Shown here: piece by piece, positions 34,871 through 42,973 of the stretch
Position numbering within the stretch: position 1 is the stretch's first letter
Layout of the letters: each line of letters starts with the position of its first letter
Source: Chloroflexota bacterium
GTDB lineage: Bacteria > Chloroflexota > Chloroflexia > Thermomicrobiales > UBA6265
Assembly: GCA_023389575.1 (NCBI GenBank)
Contig: JAEWEG010000018.1
Coordinates: 186,001-250,000, forward strand
Reading direction: 5' to 3'
Length of the DNA stretch: 64,000 nucleotides
Notes under the pieces: generated by a model
What the model saw: only the letters and a program-made list of their open reading frames with translations
What the model was told of the DNA's origin: nothing
The model's database searches: none
Position numbers and translations under genes: made by a program

Positions 34871-36181
34871 TTACGACCAGAGCCGGTGGCTGCTGTGGAC
34901 CTCGTCCCACTCGGTTGTCGGTTCGAAGAACCCCTGGTCCCACGGCACCAGATGCTCCCGCACCACGTCCAGGTTCAGCTCGACGCCGAGGCCCGGACCC
35001 TCCGGCACCGGAATGAACCCGTCCTGGATGATCGGCTTTGGCACGCCATCCACGAAATCACCCCAGTACGGCACCTTGTTGAAGTGGTGCTCCAGGGCGA
35101 TGAAGTTCTGCGTGGCCGCCGCGCAATGCACGCTGGCGAAGGTGCTGATCGGCGTTCCCGCCATGTGCAGCGCCATGCTCACGCCGTACTGCTCCGCGTA
35201 GTCGCCGATCTTCTTCGTTTCCATGATCCCGCCGCTGGTCGCCAGGTCGGGGTGGATGACGTTGACCGCCCGGGCCTCCAGCAAGGGCTTGAACCCGTCC
35301 AGCAGGTAGATGTCCTCGCCAGTACACACCGGCGTGTTCAGTGTCCGTTCGAGTTGCACCCACTTGTCGGTGTACTGCCACGGCACCAGGTCCTCGAGCC
35401 AGGCCAGGTTGTACGGCTCCAGCGCCTGTCCGAGCCGGATGCAGTCGTCGACCCCGATATGACCGAAGTGGTCGGCGGCGATCGGCACATGATCGCCAAC
35501 CACGGCTCGCGCTTCGGCCACGTACTCGCAGATGAGGTCGATGCCCTTCGGAGTCAGTCGCACATGGGTGAAGGGGTGCATCACCTGGCGGCTGTTGAAC
35601 AGTTCTTCCTCGACCCGCTCCTGGGAGTCGCCCGGCAGCATCCCCTGCGGCCAGCTCAACGCGCCCTCGATACCGATCAGTGGCTGCACCCCCACGTCCA
35701 TCTTCAGGAAGGTCCAGCCTTCGTCGACCTTGCGCTTGAGCTCGCGGCCCATCGCCTCGCCGGTCGCCTCGTTGGGCGTATCACAGTACATCCGGATGCG
35801 ATCGCGGAACTTGCCGCCGATCAGGGCGTGCGCGGGGGCGTTGTAGGCCTTGCCCGCCAGGTCCATGAGCGCCATTTCCACGCCACAGACACCGCCGCCC
35901 TGCCGACCGTGATAACCAAACTGCTTGATCTTGCGGAACAGCTTGTCCAGGTTGCAGGGATTCTCGCCGAGCAACACGTGCTTCAGCATCAACGCGTAGT
36001 TCTTGCTGGCGAGGTCCCGCACCTCTCCCCAGCCGCTGATCCCCTGGTTGGTGTCGATTCGCACCAGCGTGAAGTGCCAGCTATCCCAGCCCACCGTCGC
36101 CGTGCGCAGGTCGGTAATCTTCAGCTCACTCGGCCGCGATGCGACGTTCACTCTGTCCTCGGGTCGTTCCTCAGTAGACAT
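34871..36181 (-). CDS. Mandelate racemase/muconate lactonizing enzyme family (sugar-acid dehydratase-like)
   Basis: 436 residues from ATG 36181, with GGAGG 11 nt upstream; the frame extends to 36280 without support. Enolase-superfamily capping domain (ITDLRTATVGWDSWHFTLVRI), then a barrel with Lys in FLKMDVG and metal ligands Asp in IAADHFG, Glu in AWLEDLVPW and Glu in VCTGEDIY. A late His is in ALHMAGTP. Likely dehydrates a sugar acid; the fucU neighbour makes L-fuconate or a related acid attractive, but the substrate cannot be read from sequence. Confidence 0.85.
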   Translation of the reverse strand: MSTEERPEDRVNVASRPSELKITDLRTATVGWDSWHFTLVRIDTNQGISGWGEVRDLASKNYALMLKHVLLGENPCNLDKLFRKIKQFGYHGRQGGGVCGVEMALMDLAGKAYNAPAHALIGGKFRDRIRMYCDTPNEATGEAMGRELKRKVDEGWTFLKMDVGVQPLIGIEGALSWPQGMLPGDSQERVEEELFNSRQVMHPFTHVRLTPKGIDLICEYVAEARAVVGDHVPIAADHFGHIGVDDCIRLGQALEPYNLAWLEDLVPWQYTDKWVQLERTLNTPVCTGEDIYLLDGFKPLLEARAVNVIHPDLATSGGIMETKKIGDYAEQYGVSMALHMAGTPISTFASVHCAAATQNFIALEHHFNKVPYWGDFVDGVPKPIIQDGFIPVPEGPGLGVELNLDVVREHLVPWDQGFFEPTTEWDEVHSSHRLWS

Positions 36182-36362
36182 TACGCACTTGTCCTCCGCC
36201 CTGTGCATTCGATGCGTCCCGTTCACGTGAACGGGCAATCCCGGTTTGCACATCGTCCCCGCAGTGCGGGGAAGGCGCAAGGGCTCATGAGGAATCCCCG
36301 AATCGCTCGCGATTGGCTACCATGTCGCCGCACGAGCCAACCCGCCCCATTTGAGGACACCC

Positions 36363-37838
36363 ATGCCGACACGCCCTAACATCGTGATCATCATGACCGA
36401 CCAGCAGCGCGCCGACTTCTCCCGAGCCGAGGGCTACCCGCTCGACCCCATGCCCTTCATCGACTCGCTCGGCCAGCGGGGCGTCAGGTTCAACCGCGCC
36501 TACACGCCCATGCCCACCTGCGGACCCGCCCGCACCAGCCTCATGACCGGGCGCTATCCGAAGGCCACCCGCGTCCGCGAGAACAGCGGCCTGGGCAACG
36601 CGTTCGCCCTCACCGACCTCCCCACCACGTTGCGCGAACACGGTTATGCCACCTACCTCGCCGGCAAGAACCACAGCTTCCTCACGGAAGACGCCTTCGA
36701 CTGGTCGTCCTCCTACATGCACATCGGCGGTGGCCGCGACGACCGCCGCACCGCCGAGGACGTCGCCTTCGACGACTGGCTCCACGCCCTCGACCACACC
36801 GTGCACATGGAGCCGACGCCCTTCCCGCTCGAACGCCAGCTCCCGTACCGCGTCGTCAGCGACGCCATCGCCTGCCTTGAGGAACACGATCCCGCCGATC
36901 CGTTCTTCATGTGGCTTGGCTTCCCGGAGCCCCACAATCCGTACCAGGTGCCCGAGCCGTACTTCAGCATGTTCCCGGAAGCAACGATCCCCGACCGCCT
37001 GGCTGGCCCGGAGGCAATCCCGGCCCGGGGTGACAAGTGGCGCTGGCTGCGCGCCCTCATCGAGGAAAAGCGCCCCGGCTACGATGACGTCTGGAAACGC
37101 TATCGCGGCATCTACCTCGGCATGATCCGCCTCATCGACGACCAGGTCCGCCGCTTCATGGACCACCTGGACACTCTGGGACAGGCCGAGAACACCCTCG
37201 TCGTCTTCATGTCCGACCATGGCGACTACGCCGGCGACTATGGCCTCCAGCGCAAGGGCGTCGGGCTCCCCGAATGCCTCGTCCGCGTGCCGCTCATCTT
37301 CCACGGCCCAGGCATCACGCCTGGAAACCCCACTCGCGACGAGTTCGTCTCCCTGGTGGATGTCTTCCCTACCCTGTGTGACATGCTCGGCGTGCCCATC
37401 CCCGATGGCGTCCAGGGCCGCAGCCTGTGGCCGATCCTCAGCGGCCTGCCCTTCCCCGCCGATGAGTTCCGGAGCGTGTACGCTGAACTCGGCGTCGGCG
37501 GCCTCCACTACACCGCCGACGAACGCCCTCCGCTCCACTTTCCCTACGACGGCCCCACCTTTGACGAACTCAACAGCGTCACCCAGAGCGGCAACCTCAA
37601 GATGGTCCGCATGGACGACTGGAAACTCACCTTCGACAGCCAGGGCAACGGCGAGTTGTACGATCTCGCGGCCGACCCCGCCGAGCTGGACAACCTCTTC
37701 GGCCACCCGGACCACGCCGCCCGCCAGCTCCAGCTCACCACCGAACTCCTCCAGTGGACCATCCGCGCCGAGGATGACCTGCCCGGCGGCCGCTACACCC
37801 GCAAACGCCCCCACAACAACTGGCTCACGCCACTCTAA
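36363..37838 (+). CDS. Type I (formylglycine) sulfatase
   Basis: 491 residues from ATG 36363, with GAGG 6 nt upstream. Alkaline-phosphatase fold: NIVIIMTDQQRADF (metal Asp and Gln), the maturation motif TCGPARTSLMTGRYP (CxPxR, Cys to formylglycine), FMSDHGDYAGDYGL (metal Asp-His) and C-terminal LYDLAADPAELDNL. No signal peptide is visible, so it probably acts in the cytoplasm on imported sulfated sugars. Divergent from the enolase-superfamily gene. Confidence 0.93.
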   Translation: MPTRPNIVIIMTDQQRADFSRAEGYPLDPMPFIDSLGQRGVRFNRAYTPMPTCGPARTSLMTGRYPKATRVRENSGLGNAFALTDLPTTLREHGYATYLAGKNHSFLTEDAFDWSSSYMHIGGGRDDRRTAEDVAFDDWLHALDHTVHMEPTPFPLERQLPYRVVSDAIACLEEHDPADPFFMWLGFPEPHNPYQVPEPYFSMFPEATIPDRLAGPEAIPARGDKWRWLRALIEEKRPGYDDVWKRYRGIYLGMIRLIDDQVRRFMDHLDTLGQAENTLVVFMSDHGDYAGDYGLQRKGVGLPECLVRVPLIFHGPGITPGNPTRDEFVSLVDVFPTLCDMLGVPIPDGVQGRSLWPILSGLPFPADEFRSVYAELGVGGLHYTADERPPLHFPYDGPTFDELNSVTQSGNLKMVRMDDWKLTFDSQGNGELYDLAADPAELDNLFGHPDHAARQLQLTTELLQWTIRAEDDLPGGRYTRKRPHNNWLTPL

Positions 37839-38043
37839 CCGTGACCCGGTCAACCCGCGGCCGCCCGATACCTTTACCGCTCGCGGGCTCGGCCAGGCGC
37901 CCAGCACGAACCCATCCACGCCGGCGCGAAAGCCCGTGGCGGGCGACGCGACTCCATCCGCCCGCCGCCTTTGGGGAACCGCGTCCTCGTCGCTGCCGTT
38001 TATCTGACATGGAATGGTCAATATCCGAACGAATGGAGCCCTC

Positions 38044-38649
38044 ATGTCCCTGACCCGACGCACCGTCCTCCGCCACGCGATCGCCCTGCCCGCCGCCGGG
38101 TTCGCGCTCTCCGTCCCGGCCCTCGCCAGCGCCCGCCAGGACGGCTCGTACACGAGCGACGCCGCCGATGTCACCCTCGCATGGGAGGCTCCGTGGGAAG
38201 AAGGTGTGAAATTCGACAACCCGGGGGCCCTGCCCAGCCTCAAGACCCCGGAATCGGGAGCCTTGTTCAACAGTATCGGCGCCGATCCACTGGCGAAATT
38301 CCCTTCCTGGGAGGCCAATCTCGACAAGGCCGAAGAGGACTACTCGACCGGGTTCTTCGTGCCCATGCGCGATCATCACCCGGACACCACTCGCGAGTAC
38401 CTCGCCGAAGAGCGTGTCGCCACGGGCTACGTCCTGCTCTTCGCTTACGAAACCTTCGAGGACGGACCCGCGTTCGACTACTACGAATTCCGCTATGACG
38501 AAGACGTCGAGGCCATGATCTCCGTCAAGTTCAGCGACCTGGCGGACGACTTCCCCGAGGTTTTCGAGAGTCTCCAGGAGTCCGTCACCATCAACGGCGA
38601 ACCGCCTTTCACCTTCCTCGACGACGACGACATCCTCGCCCTCCTCTAA
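38044..38649 (+). CDS. Tat-exported hypothetical protein
   Basis: 201 residues from ATG 38044, with GGAG 5 nt upstream. A twin-arginine signal (SLTRRTVLRHAIALPAAGFALSVPALASA) is followed by a mature acidic domain of about 170 residues with many aromatic and Asp/Glu residues (YETFEDGPAFDYYEFRYDED). I recognise no family. It follows the sulfatase on the same strand at 205 bp. Confidence 0.7.
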   Translation: MSLTRRTVLRHAIALPAAGFALSVPALASARQDGSYTSDAADVTLAWEAPWEEGVKFDNPGALPSLKTPESGALFNSIGADPLAKFPSWEANLDKAEEDYSTGFFVPMRDHHPDTTREYLAEERVATGYVLLFAYETFEDGPAFDYYEFRYDEDVEAMISVKFSDLADDFPEVFESLQESVTINGEPPFTFLDDDDILALL

Positions 38650-38724
38650 TCCGCCCCTGTCGCCGTCGTCATCGACTCGTCCTCAGGACGAGCTGGTACG
38701 CGCCAGCACACGCCCGGAATGTAC

Positions 38725-38759
38725 GGACCTACGGCCCGCGCCAGCGGGTCTGTAGGTCC
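38725..38759. repeat. Dispersed hairpin element, copy 2
   Basis: Outer arms GGACCTAC / GTAGGTCC, inner stem GCCCGC / GCGGGT, then TGTC. Compared with 32657-32690 two base pairs differ, each changed on both sides of the stem. Confidence 0.75.
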
Positions 38760-38801
38760 TGTCCCGTGCGGCCCGCCTTCCCCGTCGATCGGTACTACGC
38801 G

Positions 38802-38829
38802 GATGGCCCGGTCGCTCGACCGGGCCATC
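38802..38829. terminator. Bidirectional hairpin terminator
   Basis: Perfect 13-bp arms GATGGCCCGGTCG and complement with a 2-nt spacer, between the convergent Tat protein and iorB-like genes. Confidence 0.65.
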
Positions 38830-38868
38830 TCAGGGATTCTTCGATTCAGCGCGTGATACAGGTCCGCG

Positions 38869-41100
38869 CTACCGCTCCTGGAGCGCCGCGAGCACGCGAT
38901 CCGGCGTGAACGGCTTGTCGAACAGCCGCACACCGGCGAGGTCGTACAGCGCGTTGGCGATCGCCCCGGCCGTTGGCGCCACCGCTGGCTCCCCGATGCC
39001 GCCCATCGGGTTCGCCTTGTCTTCCACGAACACTACGTTCACGGGCGGAGACTCGCGAATCGTGATCGGCGCGTAGTCGGCGAACGTCGGGTTGGTCACC
39101 TTGCCGTTCTCGAACTTGGTGATTTCCCGCAGGGTGGAACTGGTGCCCAGCACCACCGCGCCCTCGCACTGGTGGGTGGCCGCCTCCGGATTGACCACGA
39201 GACCACAGTCGACCGCGATGTCGAACTGGCGGACGAATACCTCGCCCGTCTCCTCGTCCAGTTCCACCCGGGCCACTTCCGCCACGTATGTGTTGGCGTC
39301 GAACCCGAGCGCGACACCGATGCCCTGGCCGGTCTGGCCCACACCTGGCGTCCAGCCAGCGAGTTCGACCGCGGCATCCAGCACCGCCGCCATCCTGCTG
39401 TTCTCGCCCAGATGGTTCTTGCGGAAGGTGACCGGGTCCACGCCCGCCTTTTCGGCCAGCATGTCCATCGTCACTTCCCGCGCCCAGGTATTGTTCGTGG
39501 CCCCGTTTACGCGCCAGAAGTACGGTGGCAACGGCGAGTCCGCCTGGTACCAGATGGTTCGCGCCGTCGTGTCGTAAATCTCGAGGATGTCGGCGCCCCA
39601 GTCGGCGGCCGCGCCATTCGCGGTGTCCGATCCCTCGGGGTGGTACGCGGCGCTGTACAGATCGTACTGCCAGGCGGAGATGCGTCCCTCTCCATCGAGG
39701 CCCGTCATGATGTTGATCAGCATCGCCGGTCGATACTGCCCGTGCGAGAACTCTTCGTGCCGGGTCCAGACCAGCTTCACCGGCCGGCCGAACTCCTGGG
39801 AGAGCCGGGCCGCCTCGACCTCGGCCATGGCGACGACCTTGCTGCCGAACGCGCCGCCGGGATTCTGCGGCGACACCACCACCGATTCCACGTCGCGCCC
39901 AAGGACCTGGGCCACCGAGCCACGCACGCCGAACGGATCCTGCGTGGAGCACCAGACATCCACCCGGTCGTCGGTGACATGGACCAGAGCCGAGCGCGGC
40001 TCGATTGGCGCATGGTTTACGTATGGCGCGCGGAACGTCACGTCGAGTGGCTCGACGATCTGCGACACCAGGTCATCGCTCGCCGCCGGGCTCGTGTCGT
40101 CGCCCAGCTTCTGTCCTTCCCGCGCCGTTTCAAGCAGCAGGTCGAAGATCGTGTCGGACGTCGTGACGGTCGCTGGACTTTCCCAGGTCGAATTCACCGC
40201 CGCGATCGCCGCTTCCGCCTGCTGCAGCGTCTCCGCGGCCAGCCCGGCGAAGTCGCCATCCCGGAAGGTGCCGATCACGCCCGGCAGGGCTTCCGCCTCG
40301 GAGAAGTCGATCTCGGTGAGGGTGGCGCCAAAGGCCGGTGGGCGCACGATCTTGCCCCAGACCATGTCGTCCGCCACGGCGTCGATTCCGTACTTCGCCG
40401 CCCCGTTGACCTTGTCGCTCACGTCGGGGCGGGGAATGGACTGCCCAATCACGGTGAACTCGGCCGGGTCCTTGAGCGGTAGCTCCGGGTCGAGTTCCCG
40501 GCTCGCCTGCTTGCCACCGGCCAGCACGGCGAACTCCACCGATTGGCTGCTGTCGCCCGAGACGACCACGGAGCCGTTCTCCAGCGCCACGCTCTCGGCG
40601 TCGACGCCCAGTTCCTCGGCTCCCAGTTCGAGCAGCCATTGACGCATGGCCGCTCCGGCCTGCCGGATCCGTGGCCCGGTCAGCCGCGTGCTGAGGCTGC
40701 CGAACGTGCCGATGTCGTAGGGCGCCTCATCGGTCTGCCCCATGATGACCTGAACCGATTCGAATGGGACGGAGAGTTCCTCCGCCGCGAGTTGGGCGAA
40801 TCCGGTCCGGATGCCCTGGCCGAACTCTACCTTGCCGGTCAGCAGCGTGACCGTGCCGTCCTCGTTGATCCTCAGGTACGCGTCCACGCCGGTTGGCGGC
40901 TGGGGTCGTGTCGTCTGCGGCTGGGGTGTCGCCTCCGGCGTGGCGCCCGCCGATGGCGGAGCGATCGGGGTGGCGTTGCCGGGCGTGGCCTCCTGGCCCG
41001 CGACGCCGTTCGACCAGAAGATGGTCAGTCCGGCGGCGGCCCCGGCCGATTGCATGAAGCGGCGACGTGAAACGGTGGGTATGGTGCTCTTGGGGGTCAT
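38869..41100 (-). CDS. Molybdopterin-binding subunit of a Tat-exported aldehyde/isoquinoline oxidoreductase
   Basis: 743 residues. Twin-Arg signal SRRRFMQSAGAAAGLTIFW, then a Thr/Pro/Ala linker (ATPEATPQPQTTRPQPP), then the xanthine oxidase-family Mo subunit: GKVEFGQGIRTGFAQLAAEEL, DIGTFGSLSTR, YVNHAPIEPRSA, SPQNPGGAFGSK, and the active-site Glu region GGIGEPAVAPTAGAIANAL. Layout matches IorB-type subunits. With the FeS subunit just upstream it hydroxylates an aldehyde or N-heterocycle outside the membrane; no FAD subunit or cytochrome is adjacent. Confidence 0.92.
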   Translation of the reverse strand: MTPKSTIPTVSRRRFMQSAGAAAGLTIFWSNGVAGQEATPGNATPIAPPSAGATPEATPQPQTTRPQPPTGVDAYLRINEDGTVTLLTGKVEFGQGIRTGFAQLAAEELSVPFESVQVIMGQTDEAPYDIGTFGSLSTRLTGPRIRQAGAAMRQWLLELGAEELGVDAESVALENGSVVVSGDSSQSVEFAVLAGGKQASRELDPELPLKDPAEFTVIGQSIPRPDVSDKVNGAAKYGIDAVADDMVWGKIVRPPAFGATLTEIDFSEAEALPGVIGTFRDGDFAGLAAETLQQAEAAIAAVNSTWESPATVTTSDTIFDLLLETAREGQKLGDDTSPAASDDLVSQIVEPLDVTFRAPYVNHAPIEPRSALVHVTDDRVDVWCSTQDPFGVRGSVAQVLGRDVESVVVSPQNPGGAFGSKVVAMAEVEAARLSQEFGRPVKLVWTRHEEFSHGQYRPAMLINIMTGLDGEGRISAWQYDLYSAAYHPEGSDTANGAAADWGADILEIYDTTARTIWYQADSPLPPYFWRVNGATNNTWAREVTMDMLAEKAGVDPVTFRKNHLGENSRMAAVLDAAVELAGWTPGVGQTGQGIGVALGFDANTYVAEVARVELDEETGEVFVRQFDIAVDCGLVVNPEAATHQCEGAVVLGTSSTLREITKFENGKVTNPTFADYAPITIRESPPVNVVFVEDKANPMGGIGEPAVAPTAGAIANALYDLAGVRLFDKPFTPDRVLAALQER

Positions 41101-41112
41101 GTCTGCTGCTTC

Positions 41113-41577
41113 CTATCCCTGGGTCCCGGCCGCGAGCTTGATCGCCTGGCGGATGCGGTTGTAGGTGCCGCACCGGCAGAGATTGCCCTGCATCGCCTCG
41201 GTGATCTCGTCGTCGCTTGGGTTCGGGTTCGCCTCCAGCAACGCCGCCGCGCTCATGATCTGCCCCGACTGGCAGTAGCCGCACTGGGGCGCCTGCGCCT
41301 CGATCCAGGCTTCCTGCAGCGGATGGAGTTCGTCCTCCGAACCCAGCCCCTCGATGGTGGTGATCTCCTGGTCGCCAACCTCGCCCACCGGGGTGACGCA
41401 CGACCTCATGGCCACGCCGTCGAGGTGCACCGTGCAGGCGCCACACTGGGAAAGCCCGCAGCCGAACTTGGTGCCGGTCATTCCGAGCGTGTTGCGGAGC
41501 ACCCACAACAGGGGCGTGTTCTCGTCAACGTCCACGGATTCCTCCGCGCCGTTGATCGTCAGCGTGTAACTGGCCAT
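41113..41577 (-). CDS. [2Fe-2S] subunit of the molybdenum hydroxylase
   Basis: 154 residues from ATG 41577, with AAGGGA 7 nt upstream. A plant-type ferredoxin cluster (FGCGLSQCGACTVHLDG plus RSC) and a second all-helical cluster (QCGYCQSGQIMSAAALL and NLCRCGTYNRIRQAI) are both intact. It passes electrons from the Mo site. It lacks a signal peptide, so it probably travels with the Tat-tagged large subunit as a folded complex. The stop is 12 bp before the large-subunit gene. Confidence 0.95.
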   Translation of the reverse strand: MASYTLTINGAEESVDVDENTPLLWVLRNTLGMTGTKFGCGLSQCGACTVHLDGVAMRSCVTPVGEVGDQEITTIEGLGSEDELHPLQEAWIEAQAPQCGYCQSGQIMSAAALLEANPNPSDDEITEAMQGNLCRCGTYNRIRQAIKLAAGTQG

Positions 41578-42056
41578 GAGATGGTCCCTTCTGCCCGGCC
41601 TCCCTTGTCGTGGTGTGCACGGCGGGAGGGCTGGGATATATGGGGAATCGAGGCGATTCCCGATCCAGGTGGGCAAGGTCTGGAAATTCGGCATGATCAG
41701 CGTGCTGTGCTGCCCGAGAGCGAGACTCTGAAATGGTCCACGTTTCAGCCCATCATGCCCAGACCGGAGCGTGCATATACATCAAATTGCATATTGATGG
41801 AATTTGACTGTGGGGGTTCCGCATCCGTGCAGGCGGCATCCGGCGCGCACCATGACGTAGCGCGCTGGCGAACTCACGACATCATCACTGGCAGGCTAGG
41901 GCAAACCGGCATTACCGGCTCTCGCATCGCCCAGCTTCCGTGGTCCGCGGCCATCTCCGCTCCGACATCCGCAAGTTCGGCCCCACCTGGAATGCGGTCA
42001 GGCAACATGCAAGAATGCGCCACCTGTTGTTCGACCAGTTCCAGGAGTCATTGTCT
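41578..42056. other. Intergenic region between divergent genes
   Basis: 479 bp upstream of the hydroxylase operon and the VOC gene. One AT-rich stretch (about 41770-41810) stands out and may hold promoters. No gene or RNA is supported. Confidence 0.35.
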
Positions 42057-42473
42057 GTGTTCCCTGACATGAGCAATTTCCCAGTCACTCGTCGACTTGG
42101 CTACATCACACTGGTCGTGCGTGACTACGACGAAGCGATTCGGTTCTATGTCGATACGCTCGGATTCCATCTGGTCGAGGACACACCCCTCTCGGATACG
42201 AAGCGCTGGGTGTTGGTAGTACCGTCACCTGCGCACCAAACATGTCTCCTGTTGGCGCGTGCCGTGACCCCCGACCAGGTAGCGCATATCGGCAATCAGA
42301 CCGGAGGGCGGGTCTTCTTGTTCCTGCACACCTCGGATTTCGATCAGGACTATGCACGCTTGCGAGCCGCTGGTGTCACGTTTCGGGAGAAGCCTCGCCA
42401 GGAACCCTACGGTCGAGTCGCGGTTTTCGAAGACCTGTACGGGAATTTTTGGGACCTGCTACAGCCGATCTGA
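42057..42473 (+). CDS. VOC/glyoxalase-family protein
   Basis: 138 residues from GTG 42057, with AGGAG 9 nt upstream; ATG 42069 is an alternative. A single VOC fold: RRLGYITLVVRDYDEAIRFYVDTLGFHLVED, then RVFLFLHTSDFDQDYARLRAAGVTF and the closing PYGRVAVFEDLYGNFWDLLQP. The usual first His is Tyr in LGYITL, and a late Glu is present. This resembles bleomycin/fosfomycin-resistance-like and uncharacterised dioxygenase relatives. Substrate unknown. Confidence 0.85.
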   Translation: MFPDMSNFPVTRRLGYITLVVRDYDEAIRFYVDTLGFHLVEDTPLSDTKRWVLVVPSPAHQTCLLLARAVTPDQVAHIGNQTGGRVFLFLHTSDFDQDYARLRAAGVTFREKPRQEPYGRVAVFEDLYGNFWDLLQPI

Positions 42474-42610
42474 CCGCTGCCTCGAATCCCGCCGGTTTCA
42501 TCTTCCCATTGCAGAATGGGTTGACGATGGGAGGACTGTTTCTGTCCGCGTCTCGCATGTATCGTGGAGGTCGCGACAACCCGGCACGCACCCACCACGG
42601 AGAACCGCCC

Positions 42611-42931
42611 ATGCTTCCCGGCGCTGGCACAATCCGCTTCCGGTTCGAAGGCACGGTCTGGAGTTACCGCGCTCCCGGGCTCACCTTCTTCGTCTCCCTG
42701 CCACAGGACATGTCCGCCGACATCCTCGACATCGCCGGAACCGACCTCAACCCCTGGGGAACCGTCCCGGTCCACGCCACCGTCGGCGACTACACCTGGG
42801 AATCCGCCATGTTCCCCCGCAAGGACCGCGCCTGCTACGACCTCCCGCTCAACGCCAAAACCCGCAAGCGCCTCGCCCTGGCCGATGGGGACCACATCGC
42901 GGTCACCATCGACATCCCCCTCCCCGCCTGA
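42611..42931 (+). CDS. DUF1905-domain protein
   Basis: 106 residues from ATG 42611, with GGAG 8 nt upstream. It matches DUF1905: FEGTVWSYRAPGLTFFVSLP, WGTVPVHATVGDYTWESAMFPRKD, CYDLPLNAKTRKRLALADGDHIAV. It is a small beta-barrel; many relatives carry a C-terminal YdeI/OmdA module, which is absent here. Function unknown. Convergent with recQ. Confidence 0.82.
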   Translation: MLPGAGTIRFRFEGTVWSYRAPGLTFFVSLPQDMSADILDIAGTDLNPWGTVPVHATVGDYTWESAMFPRKDRACYDLPLNAKTRKRLALADGDHIAVTIDIPLPA

Positions 42932-42973
42932 CGGCGCCGACCCCGCGTTCCCCGCGCCCGGAGTCGGTCAAGG

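Noticed and set aside
36285..38327. 680-codon minus-strand frame opposite the sulfatase
   Set aside because: Exact antisense of a clear sulfatase; repeated Val/Gly/Glu composition is typical of a shadow frame.
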